64,000 bases of DNA, taken from positions 7,952,384 to 8,016,383 of the forward strand of contig CM030861.1 in NCBI GenBank assembly GCA_018105865.1, written 5' to 3'. Positions 1 through 12,100 of this stretch are shown here, in pieces. The stretch is from Metaphire vulgaris. Lineage: Eukaryota; Annelida; Clitellata; Crassiclitellata; Megascolecidae. A model generated the notes under the pieces. The model was given only the letters and a program-made list of their open reading frames with translations. It was not told the DNA's origin and made no database searches. A program made the translations under genes and the position numbers. Positions within the stretch are counted from its first letter, which is position 1; each line of letters starts with the position of its first letter.

Positions 1-109
1 TTCTCTGAGCTATAAGCCATTTGGCGATTGGCAGACAGTTGTCCATGTCATTTTGGAAAACGTAGGTAAGTAGAGCATACGACGTCATCTCAATGTTAAT
101 GGCAAGTGT
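1..109 (-). CDS. Gene A exon 29: TED, cut by window edge
   Basis: After the acceptor ttactcag it reads [17 protein letters not shown], then [12 protein letters not shown], the W-x-x-x-QR motif. The rest lies before position 1. Compare the complete B exon 39995-40128. Confidence 0.88.
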
Positions 110-3100
110 CTGAGTAAACGGTGGAATGAATGACTTGCTATTCACTGGTGATGTGGATTTAAGTTTTTCCCAATGAGTCTGATCACCTATGGTAAAAAAA
201 TTAACATTCAATAAACCGCATATTCAGATTGAAAAAATGCAAAATTATATCAGTATCTTTTAAAATCACCGCAGTAAGATTTAAAAGGTAGCACATTATA
301 ATATTAGGCTATTCTGCGCTTTTAAACTGTACAGTGTAGATTGAAGTGGAGTTTTATTTATTGCTCTGTCATTTTTATGTTGTTTCCAAGAAGAAAATGA
401 ATAAGTTACAACACGACTTCACTTAGCAAAGATACACATTATACGTAAACTTTAGACAGAAAACCACTTAAAATTCTTCTTTGTAAAAATCCGACAAACA
501 TGGAGTTAATTATTAATGAATAATACTGTACAGCTTATGTTGAGTATAGCTATGGCCTCTGTTGTTGATTAGCATTCCATATGCGAATGATCACTTAGAC
601 CCTTCACTAATCATATCCCAGAGCTGACATATTGCATATAAATAATTTATTGCTTGAAATTCCAGGTTAGTACACGATCACACTATGCTATTATGACAAT
701 TGTCTGAATTGCGCCATGCATCAAGGATATTCAGATCTACAGAAACGAACTAAAAGAAATATGGTTGGGAAAATCGTCGCATGTACAAAACCACGCATGA
801 GTAGGAAATACATTACTTGTTTTGATAGCGAGGGCATCTCTCTGTTTCAATGCCAAGGATGCCTTTGAACTGTGAGCTAATACCAATGCATAGGACACAA
901 TGCACAACGAATAGGAGTCATTCAGTGAATCCAGTTGAAGCTCCAGGTAATGAACGGCTTTTGTAATGCTGTCTCTTATTAATGACTTGTTCAACTAAAA
1001 GCCAGAAAAACAACGTCCACAGCATGAATAACATACACTGTATATTAAACCTGAACTCGATTTGAACCGTCATTTCGCCAAATCAAGTTTTAAATCCTGT
1101 AGGCCTATTAGGCTTAAATTGTTGCCATTCTATGATCATCCATATCATTATTGATCGTTTCGAAACCGCCGTGTATAGGCGAGTTCATCTGTTCCCTTGG
1201 TAATCATTGAAGACTACTGAACATTACTTTACATTATACTGTATATACGTGCACAGATAAGCAAAAAACTGTAAGCATGATTCTTTTATGCAGAAAAATT
1301 TTTGGTCGGTTGAAACCAGAAGGAAAATGAGCGAATTCGAAAACAGCAAAAGGTCGAGCTACTGAGATGTTCATGAAATCAGAAATTTTCAAGGTTAACT
1401 AACTCACTGCGCTGTTATGCTGATTGTTGATAAGTGAGATCAGAACAAACGCTGTCAATGGGACACCTCCTGAAGTTCCGCCCTGAATAAAATAGCGAAC
1501 AAGTAACAACAGCTTACAACGTTGAATACATATCATCGAATATCACAGATGCAACAAATTCTTTGTGACGGCAGGTCGGAAAAACTACAGATCGAATGTC
1601 TAAAGTTGCTGAGGACTTTTCAGGGCGTTGCACGTTGCTTGGGTAACAAATAATTCTACGAACACCCAAAAGAAAGATTATTTTTCGACAATAAAATAGA
1701 ACATATTAAAAATCACTACAGTAGATAAATAATTATTATATTGTTAATGGAAAAGGTTGGGCCCCTAAAATGTCATTTTGTAGGTGGGCTCCGGTACCGA
1801 TGTACCATCTGCATCGTGGTAAATCTAACAATGTTAATTGGGGGCCAGATATTTCCGAATGAAATTTGTGGGCGAAAACAATTTAACAACGAAATCATTG
1901 AGTCATGACTGCACTGAAAAGGTTTTGGTGAATTGGAAAAGAAACTTGCTAGTAATACTGTATAATACAGCGGTTCTCAACCTGCGGGTCGCCACCCCGA
2001 CGGGGGTCGAATGATGATTTGCCAGGGGTCGCTTGAGACCTTCTGAAATATAGAGTTGTGTCTTTTCTTAGGCGTAAAACTTGTTATTGTACAAAATTTC
2101 CCCGTTGGTGGTTAGTTTTAAAAAATATATAATTGTCATTCGAGGAGAGACATTGCAGACTATAAAATCATAATGATTTCAAACATTTTAATTGTCAAGG
2201 CATTATTACTTTTAACAGTTTACAGTAGGCCTACTGTACGTGAATTTTACGGTTGGGGGTCGCCACATTATGGGGAATTGAATTAAAGGGGTCGCGGCAC
2301 TATAAAGGTTGAGAACCGCTGGTATAATACAATACCTTGACTACCTACCTGCATGTCTACGTGAATTACGCGTCCATTCAGAGGTTCAGCGAATGATCCA
2401 TTTTCATTCTGGTTGCCGATGATCCAGATGAGTGTTCGTGCCAGCTTTGCATCTTCAATTGGGATGTCATTTCGTGCTGCATTAAAGACGTTGCATACAT
2501 ATGAGCTCAACCTAAACAAACAAATATTCGTTATACATTTAGCTGTTAGATGCTAAAACGGAACAAGTTATCATCACGCATTTTATGCACAAACAACCGA
2601 AGTCGTACTTTATTGCTTACAGTTTCACTTCGCAGATTAGTCATAAATATGGCACAGATGCGATCAGTGTTAAATTTAGACTGCTGGACTCCCTCCGGGG
2701 GGGGACTGACAAAGCCGGGTGAAAACTGACAAACTCGGGGGAAGTCAGTTAGGGGCTGCTGTTAGTTGATGTAGTATGCCAATTTTTCTGGGGGGGATTT
2801 GAAATTTCCGGGGAAAAGAGAAATTTTCCTCCCGGAAACGGTCTAGATTAAACCCTGGATATGATATGAAACTTTACAAAGTGAGTCATGCGACCGGACA
2901 GTTGTACGTGTCTTTCTTGCTGTTTAACACAAACTACTTGCGTATTTTCAATTTTGTCGACTGATCATTGTTAAAATAGCCTAACGATGTCTCTGTACTT
3001 GGTGTTTGACAGAATTTAAAAGATTACTTTCGAGTCCTCATCATATCAGGCAAATGACACTGTTGACGCAGTTTTAATGCATTATTTTTTACCTCTGCAA

Positions 3101-6100
3101 TTTTCAGTGACTCTAATAGATTTTTACACGCTGAACTCCAATATGACTTCAATATTTCTACCCTTTGTAAAGCGCCTTTGTCTTTGGCTATGCTATGCTT
3201 ACGGCGCTATATAAGTAGTCCAGTATACATACATACATACATACCTACATGACTTCGACATTTCTGTACTATGGAAGATTTTAGCGTGAACTTCAATGGT
3301 ACATTTACAGTATAACGCCCTCAATAAGATACATTTGAGTCAGCAATGTACAACTGTAGGCCTACAAGAATTAACCTCAAAAAGTTACTTGAAATTAAAA
3401 TGCGCTTAGTACTTGCCATGTGCTGCCACTTGGATCATTGTTGCCAAATGCACTGAATGATCCATCCGATCTCTGGAAAGTAAGTTCTGCCTGATATCCT
3501 AACGAAGATGCAAAATTCAATGAATTTCTATAAAAATAAATACTTTGCACTCCTAAAACTGATCCTAAGCACTTTGCACAAAATCTATCGCACATGAGAA
3601 AATGCAAACTTTGTGCGATACTTCAACTCTGTGGTAAAAGTTGACTGTAGCATTAAAGTAAGGCGCTATATAAATCAATATTTGGTCTCGATATAAATCT
3701 GCACTGAACACAACATTCTCTCATCAGCTGAAGATAGTGACATATGATCATCCTCTTGAAAATCATCATCCAGCAACTGGTGAAAATAGAAAAAAGGTGC
3801 AGAAAATGGATTTAGGATAAAGATTAGTGACCATTACCCGACAACAGATATTTCTTGCATTTGGTTTCAGTTTCTTGCCTTAGCGACCCAGTGGCGCGAA
3901 GATACAGCAGAATGTAGACGTTCGGAGCCGTGGTGAGCATTTGCTGCTCGCCACAGCCATACGGCATGCCAATCATATTCTCCAGGTTATCCAAAATAGC
4001 CCCAATAATATCGCCTATGGATGTAAAACGATCAATAAAACCAGTGCTGTAAACAGGCCGGATAGGGTGAAATTCTTCACAAAGTTTAAGATTCCCAAAC
4101 AATTTGCAATAATTTAGGAGTTAAGGTAATTTCCCCAACTACTATAGATCCCCCTTTGCAGAAGAGAGTATATGCAACGCTGATGAAAACTGAAGTGAAT
4201 AATATATTTGATACATAACTTCTAATTGTAATCATCAAAACTCATATACAGATTTGTATTTGACATAGGAGAAAGAAGCTGGTACCAGTGGTGACGGACC
4301 GTTCTATTATTTAGTTAAATAGGCGTGACAGTTTTTAAAATCCCCTTTGTCACAACATGTTTAGGTGGACCAACGGAGAAAAACCAGTAAGCAGTGATTG
4401 TGAGATTCCTATTTTAATCTAAACAGACACCGCAAAAAGCTCTCCAGTAAGAAGCGAAACCAGGCAAATACATTAAGTATTGCGATTTCAGATCAAAAAA
4501 TCATTTAAGATAACAAAAGACAAATTCATTGTAAGGCCTACTTCATTAAAGTCTTCATGGCAAAGCTGTAAGAACAGATTGCCTAGTGTGTTTCGAAGCA
4601 GCAGACTTACCGATAACAGTAACTTGAACAGATTCAGAACCTGGTACAAATCCATTTTCCTTTGACGGTAACGCTACATTCCACGTTGTTTCGAAGGGTC
4701 GATCCTCATCAGAATTGTCGATTAATACAGAAGTACTGTAATGCTGTTCGATTCCTTCCGGCTAAGTTTATCACAGCCAAACGCAGAGGACATTCACAGA
4801 AATAACTACAGAATATGATTAGAATAACAGAAAATGGTGCAATAGAATATGCAAAAGAAGCAGAGAGCATAGACTATTCTGACAATGATCACGATGCTGA
4901 AATAGCAGAAAAGTAGATCTTCAGAGTCCCAGAGTTAGAGAAAAGCCTCATTCGAATAAGACCGTATTATTCTCGTCCATGTTCTGACGGTCAGCAGGGC
5001 CACCTTAACCATTAGGCAGTTTAGGCACTGCCTAGGGGCGAAAAATTTTGTAGGCTCGAAATAAAACGAGGATGAAATTTTTTTATGAGCGAATAACGTT
5101 TTTTTGCTCGTCAGGTTGACGGGTCACCCCGGATGGTTTCACAATTATTAGTTAGAGAGATATTTCAAAGGGGTTTCGTTTCTCTCAATTTATCAGTCAC
5201 TTCAACCTGAAGATTTTCAAACGCTGCGAATGACGTATAAGAGGTAATAATAAAGAATAAGCGTAAGTTGTTCAGGTTGTCAGACAATGTTGGAAGCGCT
5301 GTTGAACTAACCAGGACCAAGACCGTCCTTCTTTCGCCGTCTCCAGCAGTGCCTCCCTGGGCCAACACCTCAATTGGGATTTCTCTTAGTTTCGTTGCGT
5401 GAATCCAGAAAGAGACAAACTCTGCATCATTTTTCTTCACCTGAGAAGGCAAAAAACATCACTTGAAGGAGAAATTCGAATATTCTTTCTTGCAAAATAT
5501 ATCCACGTAGGCCTATAATCACAGGTGTGAAGTTCTTAAAAAATATGTCCATAAAAGTACGCTAAAGTTCTGTATGGAAGAAATTGGAAAGAAAGATAAA
5601 GAAGAATGCTAATTGGCTGGATGTTTGAAGACTGCAATAACAGTAATGACTATTGTATATGCAGATACTATTTAGTTGCCTTGTGTTTAAATCTTGCATG
5701 ATTCAATATAATTTTGAAATTAATATTAAAGAACCTCAATAGTCTTCACGACGTCTTCGTTTTTAGAGATTACTTCTCCAAGTTGGACATTGAAAAAAGT
5801 TGACTTTTTCAACGTCACTTTAACCTTAAACACATTATTAGTAAGCTGATAGATACACACAGTACAATCATAATGAAATGCAAGACAAAGGACATATGGT
5901 CATATGTAATGTAACAAAATGTAAAAAATATTTGTATAGCGCCTCTTCTGAAGAATCACTCAGAAGAGCTCACTTATATGCACATGCTATTTAGCTTAGG
6001 GAACTATAATTATGCCACATCATGCTATTCAAGTTTTAATTAGGATTTAATTTTAAGAGGACTCACTGTCAGAGATCAAGCGTATTTGAGCCATCACTGA

Positions 6101-9100
6101 TTTAGAATGACAGCACTTAAGTACAAAAAAATTGTCTGGGCATATTCAGAGCCTCCACTTCTATTTTGAAATTCAGGCACACAGTCGAAAACACAACACA
6201 ATACAAAAATTAATATTATTATTGACTTCAGAATGGTGCAAACACGAGGCCATGTTGCCATGTAACAAATACTTCATTTCATCTAATTGAACGTTGTTCA
6301 ATGTTCACTTACCGTTAAACTTTCGTTCAAGTAATTGAATACTGCAGCCTTCAAAAGAAAAACTTCTCCATGACGTATCGAATAGGGTAGCGTCAGTGAA
6401 ATGAAGAACGGGCGATATACAGTCAGCTTAACAAATATAACAACAAGAAATAAAATTCTGTAGAAAAGCAATACAATAGTGAGTAAATTGTGCATGATAT
6501 ACCACAAATGGATAAGATTTCTATATTATGAAACTTTAAATAAATTAGACAAACAAATAAACTTAATAAACAATTCAAAATTCCATTAATTTAAAATCGC
6601 CCAATACAAGATTCATTACTGTATATCTCTTCTAAAAAATAATACCAGAATTCTTCACCTTATAAATTTTCGCCAGTATGATGAAACAAATGACACACAT
6701 GATAAATATTTTTAAAAGCTCAGTTTATTACTTAGAAATCGATAGGCCAGGATCAACAGTACAGTATGCCGTAAACAAAATCTGCTAAACATGAAACATT
6801 GAAGAAATGTCACATACAGTGGATGTGATGGGCGAGATCCCTAAGCCATCGATTCTGTTAATAGCAAAGGCGCTGGCTACCCACGATGTTATAGTATCGG
6901 GCGCAGTAACCTCAAATGTTCCTACTCCATCGGACCTACAGATCAACAATTGTCATAACGGTTACTTTGTTATACAATGAGTTTTACTTGAAGTTCGGGC
7001 AAGATGACTGTTACAAAGCCTGCGCATGTTAACAATAATAACGTCTGCACATCAATTACTAACTGTCATCTATTGCAATTAAACATACCCGGTAGTTATT
7101 TGCATCAATATGAATGCAATAACAACGAAGTAGAAATGAATTTTGCAGAAAGGCGAAGCAGAAGATGATTTAAAATAATGATTTACAATATGGGTTACAT
7201 TTCATCAATACCTAAATAAGAATTTAATAATGAACTGCATCATATTGGTGGCAATGTTCAGATAAACGTCAACATTTGATGTCAAGTGCAAAAAGACTTT
7301 ATTCACGTTTTAAACTTGCGTCATCTACCATGACGAAATTGCTGGTTTTGGTTTACTCTACAGTTTCTAACGAAGCGCTTTTGTAATGCAAGCGAAATAC
7401 GTATCGTGACTGATTAACCCCTTAACTGGGCGCGACGGCTCAGAGCCGTCCAGTTTACATTGAGTTACAGATTTATTCCCCAGTTAAGGGGTTAAGCATG
7501 GAATAATAAACACTCCCATATATAATTAACAATAACTGGCACCCTTAATAATTGAAAGCTGCTTTACCCGAAGCCAAGGCTTCAGCTTAAACTTCTTGTA
7601 CTTCATCGATAAGGATGTTGGTTTTTGTAAACTATATGCCTAAGGGGCTGTCCATTAATTACTTCAACAATTTAGGGTGTGGTTGAAAAAGTTTGACAGT
7701 TGTTGACAGGGGAAGTCGAGGGTCAAGAGAAGTTGACGTCAACAATTTCACTTCTTACAAATAATCAAAAAATATGAAATTCATGGAATACTACTTATTA
7801 CAATGGAAAAAATCATGGCAAAAAGGTCATCGCCACCACATTTTGACGCTCGATGAGCAAAACAGGGAAAAAATGGCCATCACCGCAAAAAATAACAACC
7901 TTGTTATTGGGACCTGTCGTTGATCTTGGGGTGGTCAAAAGTTTTTGATGTAATTATGGGGAGGGTAACTGAAAGTTGACAGTTGTTGACAAGGGGGTGA
8001 GGGGGTAAAAAATTGTCCAAAAAATTGCTGACATAATTAATGGACAGCTCTTAATTAAATAGACAAGCATTTTTTTTCAATGCAGAGCAAGCAAGCTTTC
8101 TTTAATGCCAATAAAAGTGTCGTTGAATCACTTAGAATAACTTCTTGACGCTGAAAGCCAGCTATAGATAAAGCATAATTGACCCTGTTGTTCGGTTATC
8201 CCATATCAATGTTTCAGGAAAGAAAGATCGCACAATAACTGCTGCCTCTGGTTCGGGAACAGTATTCGGCACTGCTTTGAAAGCAATATCACTTCTAACT
8301 GTAGGATCAAGCCAATTTCTTTCTGTAAAACATTTGCAAATACTGTATTCAGAAATTGCCGGGAAATTGGAATAAGAATTCTGATAGGAATTCTGCAAAT
8401 TTCGATAATAGAATATCATAAAGTATTATGTGAATAGGTCAGAGTCTAGACATTTCAAAGATCCCTCTGCTATTATGCAAATATGCCATCATGAAAACCG
8501 ACGCAACAGAATTCCTACAACTTAACAACAGAGTGGTAGCGACACAACTTTTGACTTTATAATACTGAAAATACACGAGTTGTGTTTTGCAGCAAACGTA
8601 TTTGAAATTCCACGCCACCTTTCTACTCATGATGTATTTTAAAAATCTTTTCAGGGCCATATTAAGGCGGGGCTGAGGGGGCTGCAAGCCCCAGGCCCAC
8701 CATGAAAAATAGGCTCACCGATTTTCCATCTTTTTTTGTCTGTTAGTACATTTTGGAAGCGAGATGACCTTTTTTTGCTTGTCACCACGTTTTGGAAAGG
8801 AGATTTTCAGTATAGGCGACGACCTTTTTTTCTCAGCCCCAGGCCCACTCGGACCTCTTAATCCGGCCCTGGATCTTTTCTGACATTTGATCCAAGGCGT
8901 TTCGTTAATTGGCCATACTTAGGCCTACTTCAACTCTAGAAGGCATCATAGAATTTCCATCACTAAACAAAATTTGATGTCAAGTGCAAAAAGATTTATT
9001 CACGTTTTAAAGTTGCATCTTATTCCTTGACGAAATGATTGGATATGTGTACTCTACAGTTTCTAATACAGCCAGGCACGTCGGAACGAATCTTTAGCAG

Positions 9101-12100
9101 GGGGTGCAGATTTTCCGAGGCGAGGTGTTTGGTTGTCAATTTTTTCGGTGGACAAGCCAAAAAAGGTCATTTCCTATATATTTTTGAGTTGACAAGCCAA
9201 GAAAAGGTATTTTCCTATACATTTTTGAGTCGACAAACAAAAAAGGTCATTTCCTATATATTTTTAGTCGAAAATTCCAAGAGGTGCAGATCTGCACCCC
9301 GCCTCATCTTCCAGGGGGTGCAGCGCACCTCCTGGAAAGATATGCAAGCGATATACTTATCGTTACTGATTACGTTAAGCATGGAATAATAGATGCTCCC
9401 ATATTATAATTTACAATTGACACCCTTAAGAATTAAAAGCTGTTTTGCTTAAAGCCAAGACCTGAGCTTAAACTCTTTGTGGTTTTATAAGCTGTTGTGA
9501 CATAGACAAGCCTTTTACAATATATGGTAAAGAGGCTTTCTTTAATACCAATAAATGTGCCGTCGAATCACCTAGAATAACCTTTGGGAAACTAAAAGCA
9601 AACCATCAATAAAGCATAATTGACCCTGTTGTTCGGTTATCCCATATCAAAGTTTCAGGAAAGAAAGTTCGCACATTAACTGGTGCTTCTGGTTCGGGAA
9701 CAGTATTAGGCGATGTTTTGGAAAGGATACGATCTGTAAGCATAGGTAGGTGTACAGGTTTTCGCCATATTCTTTCTGTAAACATTTGGAAAAGCTGTAT
9801 CAGAAATTGCAGAAAAATTGGAATAAGAGTTCTGATAGGAATTCTGCAAATTCGGATAATAGAATATCATAAAAGTACTGTACTATATAGATAGGTCAGA
9901 GTCTAGAAATATCAAAGAGCCTTATGTTATTATGGCAAATATGCCGCAGCACAATTCCAACAACTCAACACAGAGTGGTAGCGCCATAACGTTTGACCTT
10001 ATAATACTGAAAATAATATACGAACCTGTGTTTTGCCGCAAAAGTATTTGAACTTCCATGTCTACTTTTTACTCGTGATGAATTTAAAAAATCTTTTCAG
10101 GCATTTGACCCAAGGTGTTTCCTGTTAATTTGCCATACTTGCTTCTACCTTAGTCAGGGTTTAATCTAGGCCGTTTCCGGAGGAAAATTGCCCTTCCCCG
10201 GAAATTTCAAATTCCCCCCTCGGAAATTTTGGCATACTACATTAACTAACAGCAGCACCCTAGCAGAATTTCCCCCGGCTTTGACAGTCCCCCGGGAGTT
10301 TAGAGTATACAGAGTCAACTGTAGATTAAACACTGACCTTAGTAGTAGACATCTTAGAATTTTCTACATTAATTAAATGACTGGAGCAGTTTATGAAGAC
10401 GTGACATGTGTCATTTGGCCGTTAACCCCAAGATAAGCCATTTAATTAATTATAGACTGAATATGCACTGAATCTGCGCAGAAATCTTTAACAGTCTATC
10501 AGTGTGGTAATTGTAGGGAGAAGAGAGGGAATTTCCTGCTCACGTACACTTACTCTGCCCCTATTGGTTCATCCTACGTACAGCAAAAGGGAAGTCTCAC
10601 GCTGCTGTTAACCCTTTCACTCGTAAGGCCGATATCTCGACTTCATAACCTATTGACTATGCGAATCGCCTGTAGCCAAAGGGTTAACTTATGAAAGTAA
10701 TCCACTTAGCAAAATAATTAAATATTAGATAGAAATCAGGGGCGTAGCCAGGAATTTGATTTGGGAGGGTATAAATGTTTGGGGGGATAAACCTTAACTA
10801 TAAACCATTTAAACTACATATAACCACATATAACCACATATAAATCACATAAAATACTTTAAGGTAGACTGATTTTTTTTTTTGGGGTTATACATGTATA
10901 CCGATATACCTTCCGTCGCTACGCCCCTGATAGAAATTAGCTGTCAGATAAAAATTTGAACAAGGCTCACGTATTCTCTTGTAAATAAAACCATCGGTGA
11001 GGCAAATCAACTTGACGCCCTGAAGAAATAAATACCGCGAAAAGTCTCATTTTTCTCTTTATCGCTACATCGTGCTATACTGTTGGCGGAATTTGGGATA
11101 AAAGCATAGCAAGAATTGCTATGTTAATCTTTGAAGTCAAAATTAACTCTAAAATTCAGTTCAGTAATAATGACTCTTCATGTATGAAAGTGTCCTGTCC
11201 TCTGAAATTTGAAAACGTACACACAAAATTCATTTGTGGTATTCTGAGTGACTTTTGAAACATGTTGTTTTTTACAACATACTGTATAGTCTAAAAACAA
11301 ATACTGTAATTCAATATGCCAAATGATGTGACCAAATAATAACAAACAAATGTACAGTTGTAACAGACAATTCAATTCACATATCAACTACTGAGAGAAA
11401 AGACTTATCTATTGACAGTTAGGATAACGCTTTCTTTAATTACATTCGACCTTACCGACAGGACAACTGACCAAGCCAAAAAGTAAATAGGCCAACTGAC
11501 CTGAAATATTTCGGTCGAATCCTGTCCATTTGGAAACGAAGGCCACCAGATGGGTCCCCTCGACATCGAAACTACAGCGTCATCTTCATAACTACTTAGA
11601 GCACCAAGAACCTTTAGAAACATGGCCTATCGTCAGTCTTTTGAATCAGCACCAACATTCTCACAGCAGTTTAGATTACGGTTCAACAGACTACTACCAA
11701 TTCAAAAACACTTAATTACGTACCGAAACGGAAAACCCCAATTTAAAACAATTTTTAGATTTCTGCAAATTATTTATAATTATAGGCAATCTTAACAGGA
11801 TCATAGTGGAACGTCTCCAATCCTATCTCAACAATGTTTCCTACTTATTCATCACAGTCACAATCTAAAACACTATAGGGCCTATAAGGACACGATATAA
11901 ATAAGTGAGTGTCGACTTTTCTTCAATCTGATAATTTCAGCATTCAGGGTTTAATCTAGGTCGTTTCCGGGGAGAAATTGCCCTCCCCTCCCGAAAATTT
12001 AAAATTTCCCCGGAAATTTTGGCTTACTACATCAACTAACAGCAGCCCTAGCTGATTTCCCCCTCGGCTTTGTCAGTTCCCCACCGGAGTCCAGAGTCTA

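Larger units (their letters stand above)
7270..10160. repeat. Tandem segmental duplication carrying the A bait exons
   Basis: The segment from about 7270 (TTTGATGTCAAGTGCAAAAA) recurs from about 8967 with the same landmarks in order: CTCTACAGTTTCTAA, AGCATGGAATAATA, the bait exon, and TTTGATCCAAGGCGTTTC or its variant. Each unit later received different MITEs (7414 and 8652 in one; 9073 in the other). Confidence 0.85.
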
